From Nocardioides astragali (GTDB taxonomy: Bacteria > Actinomycetota > Actinomycetes > Propionibacteriales > Nocardioidaceae): a stretch of 64,000 bases of DNA. The stretch covers positions 124,001-188,000 of the forward strand of contig NZ_JAFMZM010000004.1 in NCBI RefSeq assembly GCF_024436375.1, given 5' to 3'. The stretch's first letter is position 1, and every line of letters begins with the position of its first letter. Below are positions 8,471-18,309 of this stretch, piece by piece. Both the position numbers and the translations under genes were made by a program. The notes under the pieces were generated by a model that had not been told where the DNA came from, did not search any database, and saw only the letters and a list, made by a program, of their open reading frames with translations.

Positions 8471-8512
8471 ATGCGCACCGAGATTCTTGTACGCACGCGA
8501 CGCGTGAGCTGA
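8471..8512 (+). CDS. ilvB leader peptide (Ile-Leu-Val control codons)
   Basis: A 13-residue ORF reading [13 protein letters not shown]. The three control codons are ATT CTT GTA, all rare in this high-GC genome, placed consecutively. The ORF appears leaderless and is followed at 8540 by an intrinsic terminator ahead of ilvB. This is the layout of ribosome-mediated attenuation: stalling at the branched-chain codons when charged tRNA is scarce should favour readthrough. Short peptides with an ILV core before ilvB are known in actinobacteria. Confidence 0.85.
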   Translation: MRTEILVRTRRVS

Positions 8513-8539
8513 GGTCACAGGCCGCAGGCACACGCGTCA

Positions 8540-8572
8540 CCCCTCGTCGCCCACCGGGCCGAGGGGTTTTTT
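8540..8572 (+). terminator. ilvB attenuator terminator
   Basis: CCCCTCG (8540-8546) pairs with CGAGGGG (8560-8566), and GCCC (8549-8552) with GGGC (8556-8559) around an ACC loop, leaving a 2-nt bulge. Six T residues follow at 8567-8572. It lies 27 bp after the leader peptide stop and 35 bp before the ilvB ATG. Confidence 0.85.
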
Positions 8573-8607
8573 GTTGGGCAGAGCACGACCAGACGGAAAG
8601 ACGAATC

Positions 8608-10365
8608 ATGACGGAGCAGGGCGGACAGGGCACCGGCGCAGTCTCAGGGGCACAGAGCCTGGTGACTTCTCTGGAAGCGGCCGGCGTCACCGACATCTTC
8701 GGCATCCCCGGCGGGGCGATCCTTCCGGCGTACGACCCCTTGATGGACTCCACGCGGATCCGCCACATCCTGGTCCGGCACGAGCAGGGCGCGGGCCACG
8801 CGGCCCAGGGGTATGCCGCCGCGACCGGACGCGTGGGCGTCTGCATGGCCACCTCGGGCCCGGGTGCGACCAACCTCGTCACGCCGCTGGCCGACGCGCA
8901 CATGGACTCGGTGCCCCTCGTGGCCGTCACCGGCCAGGTCGGCGCCGCGATGATCGGCACGGACGCCTTCCAGGAGGCCGACATCCGCGGCATCACGATG
9001 CCGATCACCAAGCACAACTTCCTCGTCACCGACCCGGCCGACATCCCCAGCACGATCGCGGAGGCCTTCCACATCGCCTCCACCGGGCGGCCCGGCCCGG
9101 TGCTCGTCGACATCGCCAAGTCGGCCCTCCAGGCGCAGACCACCTTCGCCTGGCCGACCGAGCTGCACCTGCCCGGCTACCGGCCCGTGACCACGCCGCA
9201 CGCCAAGCAGATCAAGGAGGCGGTGCGCCTGATCAAGGACGCCCGCCGTCCGGTGCTCTACGTCGGCGGCGGCGTGATCCGCGCCGGCGCCTCCCGCGAG
9301 CTCGCCGAGCTGGCCGCCCTCACGGGGATCCCGGTCGTCACCACGCTGATGGCACGCGGCGCGTTCCCCGACAGCCACCCCCAGCACCTCGGCATGCCGG
9401 GCATGCACGGCACGGTGGCCGCGGTCGCCGGCCTCCAGAAGAGCGACCTGATCATCAGCCTGGGCGCGCGATTCGACGACCGGGTCACCGGCAACCTCGA
9501 CTCGTTCGCCCCGCAGGCGCTCGTCATCCACGCCGACATCGACCCGGCCGAGATCGGCAAGAACCGCCACGCGGACGTGCCGATCGTCGGTGACTGCAAG
9601 GAGGTCATCGCCCAGCTCGTGGCCCGCCTGCAGACCGAGGGCGCCGACGGCGACTACGAGCAGTGGGTCGCCTTCCTGGCGGGGGTGAAGCAGAGCTACC
9701 CGCTCGGCTACGACGCGCCTTCCGACGGCTCGCTCGCCCCGCAGTACGTCCTCGAGCGGCTCGGCGCGATCGCCGGCCCCGAGGCGATCTACTGCGCCGG
9801 CGTCGGCCAGCACCAGATGTGGGCCGCGCACTTCGTCGGCTACGAGAACCCCAACACGTGGATCAACTCCGGCGGCCTCGGCACGATGGGCTTCTCGGTG
9901 CCCGCCGCGATGGGCGCGAAGGTCGGCATGCCGGACAGCACGGTCTGGGCCATCGACGGCGACGGCTGCTTCCAGATGACCAACCAGGAGCTCGCCACCT
10001 GCGCGATCAACGACATCCCGATCAAGGTCGCGATCATCAACAACGAGTCGCTCGGCATGGTGCGGCAGTGGCAGACGCTCTTCTACAACGAGCGCTACTC
10101 CAACACCGACCTGCACTCCAAGCGGATCCCCGACTTCGTCAAGCTCGCCGAGGCCTACGGCTGCGTGGGCCTGGCCTGCGAGTCGCCCGGTGACGTCGAC
10201 GCCACGATCGAGAAGGCGATGGCGATCGACGACCGGCCGGTCGTCGTCGACTTCCGCGTCCACCGCGATGCGATGGTCTGGCCGATGGTGGCCGCCGGCA
10301 CCAGCAACGACGAGATCAAGTACGCGCGCGACCTGGCGCCTGAGTTCGACGAGGATGATCTCTGA
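8608..10365 (+). CDS. ilvB: Acetolactate synthase, large (catalytic) subunit
   Basis: A TPP- and FAD-dependent enzyme that condenses pyruvate with pyruvate or 2-ketobutyrate, the first common step of Val/Leu and Ile synthesis. The 585 residues cover three domains: the N-terminal PYR domain with catalytic Glu in [16 protein letters not shown], the central FAD-like domain, and the C-terminal TPP motif [15 protein letters not shown] ending in INNESLGM. The ATG at 8608 is preceded by a purine-rich AGACGGAAAGACGAA stretch. The in-frame extension back to 8389 runs through the attenuator and is rejected. It overlaps ilvN. Confidence 0.97.
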   Translation: MTEQGGQGTGAVSGAQSLVTSLEAAGVTDIFGIPGGAILPAYDPLMDSTRIRHILVRHEQGAGHAAQGYAAATGRVGVCMATSGPGATNLVTPLADAHMDSVPLVAVTGQVGAAMIGTDAFQEADIRGITMPITKHNFLVTDPADIPSTIAEAFHIASTGRPGPVLVDIAKSALQAQTTFAWPTELHLPGYRPVTTPHAKQIKEAVRLIKDARRPVLYVGGGVIRAGASRELAELAALTGIPVVTTLMARGAFPDSHPQHLGMPGMHGTVAAVAGLQKSDLIISLGARFDDRVTGNLDSFAPQALVIHADIDPAEIGKNRHADVPIVGDCKEVIAQLVARLQTEGADGDYEQWVAFLAGVKQSYPLGYDAPSDGSLAPQYVLERLGAIAGPEAIYCAGVGQHQMWAAHFVGYENPNTWINSGGLGTMGFSVPAAMGAKVGMPDSTVWAIDGDGCFQMTNQELATCAINDIPIKVAIINNESLGMVRQWQTLFYNERYSNTDLHSKRIPDFVKLAEAYGCVGLACESPGDVDATIEKAMAIDDRPVVVDFRVHRDAMVWPMVAAGTSNDEIKYARDLAPEFDEDDL

Positions 10366-10904
10366 TGAGCAAGCACACATTGAGCGTCCTGGTCGAGAAC
10401 AAGCCAGGCGTCCTCGCCCGGATCGCGGGCCTGTTCTCGCGGCGCGGGTTCAACATCGACAGCCTCGCCGTGGGTCCGACCGAGCACCCCGAGATCTCGC
10501 GCATGACCATCGTGGTCAACGTCGAGGAGTCCCCGCTCGAGCAGGTCACCAAGCAGCTCAACAAGCTCGTCGAGGTCATCAAGATCGTCGAGCTCGACGG
10601 GTCGGGCTCGGTCAACCGCGAGCTCCTGCTGGTCAAGGTCCGCGCGGACGCGACCTCCCGCGGCGCGGTGCTCGACGCCGTACAGCTGTTCCGGGCCAAG
10701 GTGGTCGACGTCTCCCCCGAGGCGGTCACCGTCCAGGCCGTCGGCAACTCCGACAAGCTCGCCGACCTGCTCCGCGTGCTCGAGCCCTTCGGCATCCGCG
10801 AGCTCGTGCAGTCGGGCATGGTCGCGATCGGTCGCGGCTCGCGGTCCATCAGCGAGCGCCCGCAGCGCCCCGTCGCCGTACCCGCCCCACCCATGGCCAT
10901 CTGA
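10365..10904 (+). CDS. ilvN: Acetolactate synthase, small (regulatory) subunit
   Basis: A 179-residue regulatory subunit that activates the large subunit and confers valine feedback inhibition. The N-terminal ACT domain (LSVLVENKPGVLARIAGLF, then RRGFNIDSLAVGPT) is complete. The second half (about 85-165), with RELLLVKVRADATSRGAVL, is the usual ALS_ss_C domain. The start overlaps the ilvB stop (TGATG), so the two subunits should be translationally coupled and made in matched amounts. The last 12 residues are a Pro-rich tail. Confidence 0.96.
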   Translation: MSKHTLSVLVENKPGVLARIAGLFSRRGFNIDSLAVGPTEHPEISRMTIVVNVEESPLEQVTKQLNKLVEVIKIVELDGSGSVNRELLLVKVRADATSRGAVLDAVQLFRAKVVDVSPEAVTVQAVGNSDKLADLLRVLEPFGIRELVQSGMVAIGRGSRSISERPQRPVAVPAPPMAI

Positions 10905-10909
10905 CCTGA

Positions 10910-11992
<1,083 letters not shown>

Positions 11993-12016
11993 CCGAGCCC
12001 ACGCGCGGACGACGTA

Positions 12017-12056
12017 CGGCGCGCTGGACAGGACGAGTCTCCTGACCGGCGCGCCG
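12017..12056. terminator. Two-part hairpin after ilvC
   Basis: CGGCGCGC (12017-12024) pairs with GCGCGCCG (12049-12056), and inside it CAGGA (12029-12033) pairs with TCCTG (12040-12044). There is no T-run. GC-rich hairpins without a T-run are common ends of actinobacterial operons; this one follows the ilvC stop by 24 bp. Confidence 0.6.
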
Positions 12057-12120
12057 TTCGCGCGTGCAGGCCAGCTACCCGGTGCTTCCTCCCGACCCGG
12101 CCGTGCGCGACGATGCGGTC

Positions 12121-13626
12121 ATGAGTGAGACATCGACCTCGACCTCGCGCCGCGAGCAGACCCGCCGGCTCGGAGTCGAGACCACGGGCATCGAGATCAT
12201 CGAGGAGTCCGAGCGCACCGCCCGGCCCCGGGACCTGTTCTGGCCGTGGTTCGCGGCCAACGTGTCGGTCTTCGGCATCAGCTACGCCTCGTTCGTGCTG
12301 GGCTTCGGGATCTCGTTCCGCCAGGCGCTGGTGGTGACGGTCGTGGGCGTCGTGGTCTCGTTCGCGCTGTGCGGGATCATCGCCATCGCGGGCAAGCGAG
12401 GCTCGGCACCGACCATGATCCTCAGCCGTGCGGCCTTCGGGGTCGACGGGCAGAAGGTGCCCGGCGTGATCTCGTGGTTGGTCTCGATCGGCTGGGAGAC
12501 GTTCCTCGCGATCCTGGCCGTCCTCGCGACGTCCACGATCTTCGACCAGCTCGGCTGGTCGGGAGGTACGACCACCAAGGTCGTCGCGACCCTCGTGGTT
12601 GCGCTGCTGATCGTCTCGGCGAGCGTCGCCGGCTACCACGTCATCATGCGGATGCAGTCGGTCCTGACGTGGATCACGGGCATCGCGACCGTCGTCTACG
12701 TCGCTCTCACCCTCGACGAGATCGACTGGTCGTCGGTGAGCGCGATCCCCGACGGCAGCGCCCAGCAGATGGTGGGCGCCCTCGTGATGGTGATGACGGG
12801 CTTCGGCCTGGGCTGGATCAACATCGCCGCCGACTGGTCGCGCTACCAGCACCGCGACGCCAAGGGCTCGGCCATCGTCGGCTGGAACACCTTCGGCGGG
12901 GCGGTCGCGCCCGCCCTGCTGGTGGTCTTCGGCCTGCTGCTGGCCGGCTCCTCGCAGGAGCTGTCCGCAGGGATCGTGGCCGACCCCATCGGCACCCTCG
13001 GCACGCTGCTGCCGACCTGGTTCCTGGTCCCGTTCCTGCTGGCCGCCATCCTCGCGCTGGTGAGCGGAGCCGTGCTCGGCATCTACTCCTCGGGGCTGAC
13101 GCTGCTGTCCCTCGGCGTACGCATCCCGCGACCCGCCGCAGCCTTCGTCGACGGCGTGATCCTGACGCTGGGCACCGTCTGGGTGGTCTTCTTCGCCGAG
13201 GACTTCCTCGGCCCGTTCCAGAGCTTCCTCATCACCCTCGGCGTACCCCTCGCCGCGTGGGCCGGGATCATGATCGCGGACATCGCGCTGCGTCGGCGTG
13301 ACTACGACGAGGACGCGCTGTTCGACCCCAGCGGGCGCTACGGCGCGTTCGACTGGACCTCGATCGCCACGATGGTCGGCGCCTCGGTCGTGGGCTGGGG
13401 CCTGGTCGTCAACAACTTCGCCGCCGACGCGGCCTGGAACAACTGGCAGGGCTTCCTCCTCCACCCGTTCGGCCTCGGGACCTACGTCGACGACCCGGTC
13501 GCGCCCTACTGGGACGGCTCGTGGGCCTACGCCAACCTCGGCGTCCTCCTCGCCCTCGTGCTCGGCTTCGCCGTCACGTACGTCGCCAGGCGGGGCACCG
13601 TGCGCCGCCAGGAGTCCGACGCCTGA
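12121..13626 (+). CDS. NCS1-family purine/cytosine permease
   Basis: A 501-residue membrane protein with about 12 hydrophobic segments, such as SFRQALVVTVVGVVVSFAL and LVPFLLAAILALVSGAVLG. The N-terminal GVETTGIEIIEESERTARP segment and the PTMILSRAAFG motif are typical of cytosine/purine/hydantoin permeases, which import nucleobases or related compounds with protons or sodium. The ATG at 12121 is preferred over an in-frame GTG at 12064. No nucleobase catabolic gene adjoins it, so the substrate is open. It ends just before a dispersed palindrome. Confidence 0.88.
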   Translation: MSETSTSTSRREQTRRLGVETTGIEIIEESERTARPRDLFWPWFAANVSVFGISYASFVLGFGISFRQALVVTVVGVVVSFALCGIIAIAGKRGSAPTMILSRAAFGVDGQKVPGVISWLVSIGWETFLAILAVLATSTIFDQLGWSGGTTTKVVATLVVALLIVSASVAGYHVIMRMQSVLTWITGIATVVYVALTLDEIDWSSVSAIPDGSAQQMVGALVMVMTGFGLGWINIAADWSRYQHRDAKGSAIVGWNTFGGAVAPALLVVFGLLLAGSSQELSAGIVADPIGTLGTLLPTWFLVPFLLAAILALVSGAVLGIYSSGLTLLSLGVRIPRPAAAFVDGVILTLGTVWVVFFAEDFLGPFQSFLITLGVPLAAWAGIMIADIALRRRDYDEDALFDPSGRYGAFDWTSIATMVGASVVGWGLVVNNFAADAAWNNWQGFLLHPFGLGTYVDDPVAPYWDGSWAYANLGVLLALVLGFAVTYVARRGTVRRQESDA

Positions 13627-13652
13627 GTCCGCGACACGCCCGGGACTCGCCG

Positions 13653-13682
13653 TTGAGTCTCTGGGAGACTCAAGCGCAAGGA
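13653..13682. repeat. Third copy of the dispersed palindrome
   Basis: TTGAGTCTC-TGG-GAGACTCAA is a perfect 9-bp stem, followed by GCGCAAGGA. It matches 29 of 30 bases of the copy at 565-594. It lies 26 bp after the permease stop and 41 bp before the next gene, where it could also act as a terminator. Confidence 0.65.
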
Positions 13683-13723
13683 CGGACGGGAACACGCAGG
13701 TCAGCCCCGGTGTTGGGCCGGTC

Positions 13724-14440
13724 GTGAAGATCGAGATCTGGTCCGACGTCGTCTGTCCCTGGTGCTACATCGGAAAGCGCCGCATCGAGAACGCGCTGGC
13801 CGAGTTCGGCCACGCCGAAGAGGTGGAGGTGCACTGGCGTTCCTACCAGCTCGACCCCGGTGCCCCGACCGAGCCGACCGAGGACACCACCACGATGCTG
13901 GCACGCAAGTACGGCCAGTCGCCCGCCGGGGCGAAGCAGATGCAGGACCGGGTGGAGGCCGTCGCGGCCGAGGAGGGCCTGATCTACCGCCTCTCCGAGA
14001 CCCTGCACCTCAACACCGTCGACGCGCACCGCCTGATCCACCTCGCCCACGAACAGGGCGGCAACGAGCTGCAGGGTCGGGTGAAGGAGGCCTTGCTGAA
14101 GGCGTACTTCACCGAGGCGCGCAACGTGGCCGACCACGAGGTCCTGCGTGAGGTCGCCGTCGCCGCAGGTGTCGACGCCAGCCGCGTCGACGAGGTCCTG
14201 GCCGGCACCGAGTTCACCGCCGCGGTGCACGCCGACATCGAGCAGGCACAGGCGTACGGCGCCAGCGGTGTCCCGTTCTTCGTGATCGACGAGAAGTACG
14301 GCGTCTCCGGCGCGCAGCCGACGGAGGTCTTCACCCAGGTGCTCGAGCGTGCGTGGTCCGAGGCGCACCCCAGGATCGAGGTGCTCGCGGCCGGCAGCGA
14401 CGGTGGACAGGAGTGCGGCCCCGACGGCTGCGCCATCTGA
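13724..14440 (+). CDS. DsbA-family oxidoreductase (FrnE-like)
   Basis: A 238-residue thioredoxin-fold protein with helical insert. The redox site is C11-P-W-C14 in SDVVCPWCYIGKRR; the cis-proline is in GASGVPFFVID near residue 187. There is no signal peptide, so it is probably cytoplasmic like FrnE and 2-hydroxychromene isomerase relatives. The C terminus ends in CGPDGC, an extra cysteine pair that could bind metal or exchange disulfides. The GTG at 13724 is the only start that places the first beta strand at the N terminus; no strong Shine-Dalgarno is present. Confidence 0.86.
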   Translation: MKIEIWSDVVCPWCYIGKRRIENALAEFGHAEEVEVHWRSYQLDPGAPTEPTEDTTTMLARKYGQSPAGAKQMQDRVEAVAAEEGLIYRLSETLHLNTVDAHRLIHLAHEQGGNELQGRVKEALLKAYFTEARNVADHEVLREVAVAAGVDASRVDEVLAGTEFTAAVHADIEQAQAYGASGVPFFVIDEKYGVSGAQPTEVFTQVLERAWSEAHPRIEVLAAGSDGGQECGPDGCAI

Positions 14441-14450
14441 CGTCCTCGCT

Positions 14451-14483
14451 GGTCGAGGAAGGACGAAGTCCTGTCGCGAGACC
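14451..14483. repeat. REP-like hairpin between convergent genes
   Basis: AGGAC (14460-14464), GAA loop, GTCCT (14468-14472) form a hairpin inside outer arms GGTC (14451) and GACC (14480-14483), with GGTCGAGGA and GTCGCGAGACC as flanks. GGTCGAGG...CGAGACC elements are, as far as I recall, frequent intergenic repeats in Nocardioides-type genomes. It probably also terminates both convergent transcripts. Confidence 0.45.
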
Positions 14484-14488
14484 CGGGG

Positions 14489-15061
14489 CTACCGAGACGT
14501 CTCGCCGCGCGCCGCCTTCTCCGCAGTCGTCGCGACCCGCGCGGCCCGGGTCTCGGGCTTCTTGGCCAGGACGATCCAGGTCAGGATCAGCTTCTGCGCG
14601 GAGGGCGACCACGACTCCCAGTGCTCCCGCGAGCCCGGGTGGAGGTCGAAGGCCGCGGCCAGGTCGTCGGGCACGACCCGGTCCTCGACCGGGTCCATGA
14701 GCGTCCAGGCACCCGTCTCCTTGGCCGTTGCGACCGCCGCCGCACCGGCGGGCTCCATCAGGCCGGCCTCCTCGAGTCGCGAGATCCGGCCCTTGTTGAT
14801 GCGGGTCCAGACACTGCCCTTGCGGCGCGGGGCGAACCACATCATCGAGCGGTCCTCGTCGACACCCTTGACCGTGGAGTCGACCCAGCCGTAGCGCAGC
14901 GCCTCCAGCACGGAGTCCTCGTAGGAGAAGGCCTGGTCGGCGGCACGCCGCATGTTGACCAGCCACACGCCCTGCGGCTGCCGGTGGTGCTCGCGCAGCC
15001 ACGCGCGCCACTCCTCGACCGTGCTCGGCTCGACCCGCTCCGCGTCGTCCATGGCGCCCAT
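14489..15061 (-). CDS. YdeI/OmpD-associated family protein
   Basis: A 190-residue protein of the YdeI family. The N-terminal EEWRAWLREHHRQPQGVWLV segment, the core EALRYGWVDSTVKG and RRKGSVWTRINKGRISRLEEAGLM are conserved in this family. The C-terminal half (KLILTWIVLAKKPETRAARV) is the usual helical part with repeated Arg/Ala. The biochemical role of the family is not established. The ATG at 15061 is used; an internal ATG at 15052 is also possible. It is convergent with the DsbA-like gene across a REP-like hairpin. Confidence 0.78.
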   Translation of the reverse strand: MGAMDDAERVEPSTVEEWRAWLREHHRQPQGVWLVNMRRAADQAFSYEDSVLEALRYGWVDSTVKGVDEDRSMMWFAPRRKGSVWTRINKGRISRLEEAGLMEPAGAAAVATAKETGAWTLMDPVEDRVVPDDLAAAFDLHPGSREHWESWSPSAQKLILTWIVLAKKPETRAARVATTAEKAARGETSR

Positions 15062-15193
15062 CGGGTCATCCTAGGAGCCGCCGCGGAACAGACCGTGGGA
15101 CGGGTTCGGAGGCTTCGCGTGTCGCGGGTACAGTGAACCGCGCACAGCGTCGTGCAGTCCCGGACACACCCTTGACCTCCGCGAGGACCCGCT

Positions 15194-16789
15194 GTGAGCG
15201 CACCCGCCAAGCCAGTCGTACTCATCGCCGAAGAGCTCAGCCCTGCCACCATCGAGGCTCTCGGCCCGGACTTCGAGATCCGCACCTGCAACGGCGCCGA
15301 CCGCGCCGAGCTGATCCCCGCGATCGCCGACGTCGACGCGATCCTGGTCCGCTCGGCGACCAAGGTCGACGCCGAGGCCCTCGCTGCCGCCAACCGCCTC
15401 AAGGTCGTCGCCCGCGCCGGAGTCGGCCTCGACAACGTCGACGTGAAGGCCGCGACCCAGGCCGGCGTCATGGTCGTCAACGCGCCCACCTCCAACATCG
15501 TCAGCGCCGCCGAGCTCGCGGTCGCGCTCATGCTGGCCGCGGCCCGCCACATCAGCCCGGCCCACGCCGCGCTGCGGGGCGGCGAGTGGAAGCGTTCGAA
15601 GTACACCGGCATCGAGCTCTACGAGAAGACCGTCGGCATCGTCGGCCTCGGCCGCATCGGCGTGCTCGTCGCCCAGCGGCTCAGCGCCTTCGGCATGAAG
15701 GTCATCGCCTACGACCCCTACGTCCAGGCCGGCCGCGCCGCCCAGATGGGTGTCCGCCTCGTCGACCTCGACACCCTGCTCGCGGAGTCCGACTTCATGA
15801 GCGTGCACCTGCCCAAGACCCCCGAGACCGTCGGGTTGATCGGGGCCGACCAGCTCGCCGCGGCCAAGCAGAGCCTCGTGCTCGTCAACGCGGCGCGTGG
15901 TGGCATCGTCGACGAGGCCGCCCTCTACGACGCCCTCAAGACCGGCCAGATCGCTGCCGCCGGTCTCGACGTGTTCGCCAGCGAGCCCTGCACCGACAGC
16001 CCGCTGTTCGAGCTCGAGAACGTCGTCGCCACGCCCCACCTCGGCGCCTCCACCGACGAGGCCCAGGAGAAGGCCGGCATCGCGGTGGCCAGGTCGGTCC
16101 GGCTCGCTTTGAGCGGCGAGCTCGTGCCCGACGCGGTCAACGTCCAGGGCGGAGTCATCGCCGAGGACGTACGTCCCGGCATCCCGCTGACCGAGAAGCT
16201 CGGCCGGGTCTTCACCGCCCTCGCAGGAGAGGTCGCCCAGCAGCTCGACGTCGAGGTGCGCGGCGAGATCACCGAGTACGACGTCAAGGTGCTCGAGCTG
16301 GCGGCGCTCAAGGGCGTCTTCGCCGACATCGTCGAGGATCAGGTCTCCTACGTGAACGCGCCGCTCCTCGCGGCCGAGCGAGGCACCGAGGTGCGCCTGG
16401 TGACCGACGCCGAGAGCCCCGACCACCGCAACCTGATCACCATCCGCGGCACCCTGGCCGACAGCACCCAGGTGTCGGTGTCCGGCACCCTGGTGGGCAT
16501 CGCCCAGAAGGAGCGCCTGGTCGAGGTCAACGGCTTCGACGTCGACATCGAGCCCACCACCCACCTGGCCTTCCTCACCTACGAGGACCGGCCCGGCATG
16601 GTCGGCACCGTGGGCCGGATCCTGGGCGACGCGGCGGTCAACATCGCGGGCATGCAGGTCTCGCGCCACGACAAGGGCGGCGCGGCCCTGGTCGCGCTGA
16701 GCGTGGACTCGGCCATCCCGGCCGACACGCTGGCCGAGATCGAGACGGCGATGAAGGCCTCCTCGGTGCGCGCCGTCGACCTGTCCTGA
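15194..16789 (+). CDS. serA: D-3-phosphoglycerate dehydrogenase
   Basis: Catalyses the first step of serine synthesis, oxidising 3-phosphoglycerate with NAD. The 531 residues match the long actinobacterial type: substrate and nucleotide domains (GIVGLGRIGVLVAQRL; catalytic NAARGGIVDEAALYD and HLGAST), an allosteric substrate-binding domain at about 320-450, and a C-terminal ACT domain (LTYEDRPGMVGTVGRILGDA) that senses serine. The GTG at 15194 follows GAGGA by about 7 nt. TACAGT at 15129-15134 could be its -10 hexamer. The gene often sits near ilvBNC and leuB in actinobacteria. Confidence 0.96.
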   Translation: MSAPAKPVVLIAEELSPATIEALGPDFEIRTCNGADRAELIPAIADVDAILVRSATKVDAEALAAANRLKVVARAGVGLDNVDVKAATQAGVMVVNAPTSNIVSAAELAVALMLAAARHISPAHAALRGGEWKRSKYTGIELYEKTVGIVGLGRIGVLVAQRLSAFGMKVIAYDPYVQAGRAAQMGVRLVDLDTLLAESDFMSVHLPKTPETVGLIGADQLAAAKQSLVLVNAARGGIVDEAALYDALKTGQIAAAGLDVFASEPCTDSPLFELENVVATPHLGASTDEAQEKAGIAVARSVRLALSGELVPDAVNVQGGVIAEDVRPGIPLTEKLGRVFTALAGEVAQQLDVEVRGEITEYDVKVLELAALKGVFADIVEDQVSYVNAPLLAAERGTEVRLVTDAESPDHRNLITIRGTLADSTQVSVSGTLVGIAQKERLVEVNGFDVDIEPTTHLAFLTYEDRPGMVGTVGRILGDAAVNIAGMQVSRHDKGGAALVALSVDSAIPADTLAEIETAMKASSVRAVDLS

Positions 16790-16799
16790 CGAGTCGCTT

Positions 16800-18248
16800 C
16801 TAGGCGACCATCACCCGGCCGGCGGCGCTCTGCGTCGCCGGCCGGGCCGCGTGTGAGGACACGTGCTCCCATGCGGCGGCGAGGCGGCGTACGGCCTCGG
16901 CGAGGGTCTCGGGCGAGGCGGTCCACGGGATCCGGACGAAGCGGTCGAGCCCACCCTCCACGGCGAAGACCGGCCCGGGTGCGACCACCACGCCGCGGCG
17001 CTCTGCCTCCGCACTGGTGGCCGTGCCGAGGGCCTCGGGCAGCTCGCACCACAGCGCCAGCCCGCCGTCGGGCACCCCGAACCGCCACTGCGGCAGGTGC
17101 TCGCGCACGGCGTCCACGAGGGCATCGCGGCCCGTCAGCAGTCGCTCCCGGTGGAGCGGCAGCACCTCGTCGCGGTCCATCAGGTCCGCCAGCACGAGCT
17201 GCTCGAGGACCGGGGCACCGAGGTCGAGCCCGATCCGGGCATGGATCAGACGGTCCATCTGGGCCAGGGGAGCGCGCACCCAGCCCAGCCGCAGCCCACC
17301 CCAGTAGGCCTTGCTGGCGCTGCCGATCGTGATCGCGTCGTGGGCGTACGCCGCCAGCGGCGGCGGCATCTCGGCCGCCAGGCCGGGCCGCAGCGCCAGC
17401 GCCTGGTGGGCCTCGTCGGCGACCGCGACCGTGCGTGTGCGGGCCAGTGCGTCGGCGAGCTCCTCGCGCTGGGCCTCCGACATCAGGTGTCCGGTCGGGT
17501 TCTGGAAGTCGGGGATGAGGTAGGCAAGTCGCGGCGAGGACTGCCGGAGGGTGGCGCCAAGCGCGTCGAGGTCCCAGCCGTCGGGGTCGACGGTCGCGGG
17601 GACCAGCCGGGCGCCCGCATGCTTCACGGCCTGCGTCGCGTTGGGGTAGGTCGGCGACTCGACCACCACGCGGTCGCCCGGCGCGGTGAAGGCCTGGGCC
17701 ACCACCGACGCGGCGGCGAGCGCACCGGCGGTGACCATGACCTGCTCGGGGAGCGTCGGCAGCCCGCGGGCGGCGTACGACTCCGCGATCCGCGCCTGCA
17801 GCACGGGGACCCCCAACGGGAAGTAGCCCGGGCCGCTGAGATAGGCGGGCAGCTCCTCCGTCGCGCGCTGGTAGGCCTCCACGAGCCCGGGCGGGGCGGA
17901 GTGTGCCGCGCAGTTGAGGTCGATGACGTCCTCGCCGCCGGTGCCCGGCATGAGGGCGCGGTCGTGGGCGCGGCGGTGCCCGCCGGGGACCTTCGTGTAC
18001 GTCCCCGACCCCCGGCGCGCCTCGGCGTAGCCCGACTCGCGCAGCAGCTCGTAGGCCCGGGTCACCGTCGTGCGCGACACGTCGAGGGCACCGGTGAGCT
18101 CGCGCTCGCTCGGCAACCGCACCCCCAGGCCGATGCGACCGTCGCCGATCAGCACGCGCAGGCTCTCGGCCAGGCCGAGGTAGGCGGGGGAGCGCGGGAA
18201 GTCCCCCACGAGAGTGGCTACGCGCTGGGCACTGACGACAGGAGCCAT
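16800..18248 (-). CDS. MocR-family PLP-dependent transcriptional regulator (YczR-like)
   Basis: A 482-residue fusion of a GntR-type winged helix (about residues 15-85: LPSERELTGALDVSRTTVTRAYELLRE split across the recognition helix) and a fold-type I aminotransferase domain. The PLP lysine lies in GSASKAYWGGLRLGW. MocR proteins bind PLP-amino acid adducts and control a divergent neighbour. Here that neighbour encodes a YczE-like membrane protein, as in many actinobacteria and bacilli. The ATG at 18248 is chosen over an upstream ATG at 18296, which would overlap the operator. It is convergent with serA (10-bp gap). Confidence 0.88.
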   Translation of the reverse strand: MAPVVSAQRVATLVGDFPRSPAYLGLAESLRVLIGDGRIGLGVRLPSERELTGALDVSRTTVTRAYELLRESGYAEARRGSGTYTKVPGGHRRAHDRALMPGTGGEDVIDLNCAAHSAPPGLVEAYQRATEELPAYLSGPGYFPLGVPVLQARIAESYAARGLPTLPEQVMVTAGALAAASVVAQAFTAPGDRVVVESPTYPNATQAVKHAGARLVPATVDPDGWDLDALGATLRQSSPRLAYLIPDFQNPTGHLMSEAQREELADALARTRTVAVADEAHQALALRPGLAAEMPPPLAAYAHDAITIGSASKAYWGGLRLGWVRAPLAQMDRLIHARIGLDLGAPVLEQLVLADLMDRDEVLPLHRERLLTGRDALVDAVREHLPQWRFGVPDGGLALWCELPEALGTATSAEAERRGVVVAPGPVFAVEGGLDRFVRIPWTASPETLAEAVRRLAAAWEHVSSHAARPATQSAAGRVMVA

Positions 18249-18265
18249 GCAGGCCACTGTTCCAC

Positions 18266-18292
18266 GATTGGCTATGTTGGGCAAGGCCAATC
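18266..18292. promoter_or_regulatory. Inverted repeat in the divergent yczR/yczE region
   Basis: GATTGGC (18266-18272) and GCCAATC (18286-18292) form a perfect inverted repeat with 20-bp spacing between half-sites. It lies in the 61-bp gap between the two starts and is the obvious binding site for the MocR regulator. TATGTT (18273-18278) lies inside it. Confidence 0.6.
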
Positions 18293-18309
18293 GCACGCAC
18301 CATGGTCAC

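Noticed and set aside
8389..8607. N-terminal extension of ilvB back to 8389
   Set aside because: It would translate through the promoter, leader peptide and terminator; the ATG at 8608 begins the normal protein.
15133..15193. Open frame from a GTG at 15133 running into serA in another frame
   Set aside because: Tested as a possible leader peptide for serA; it has no serine or branched-chain codon run and no terminator follows.
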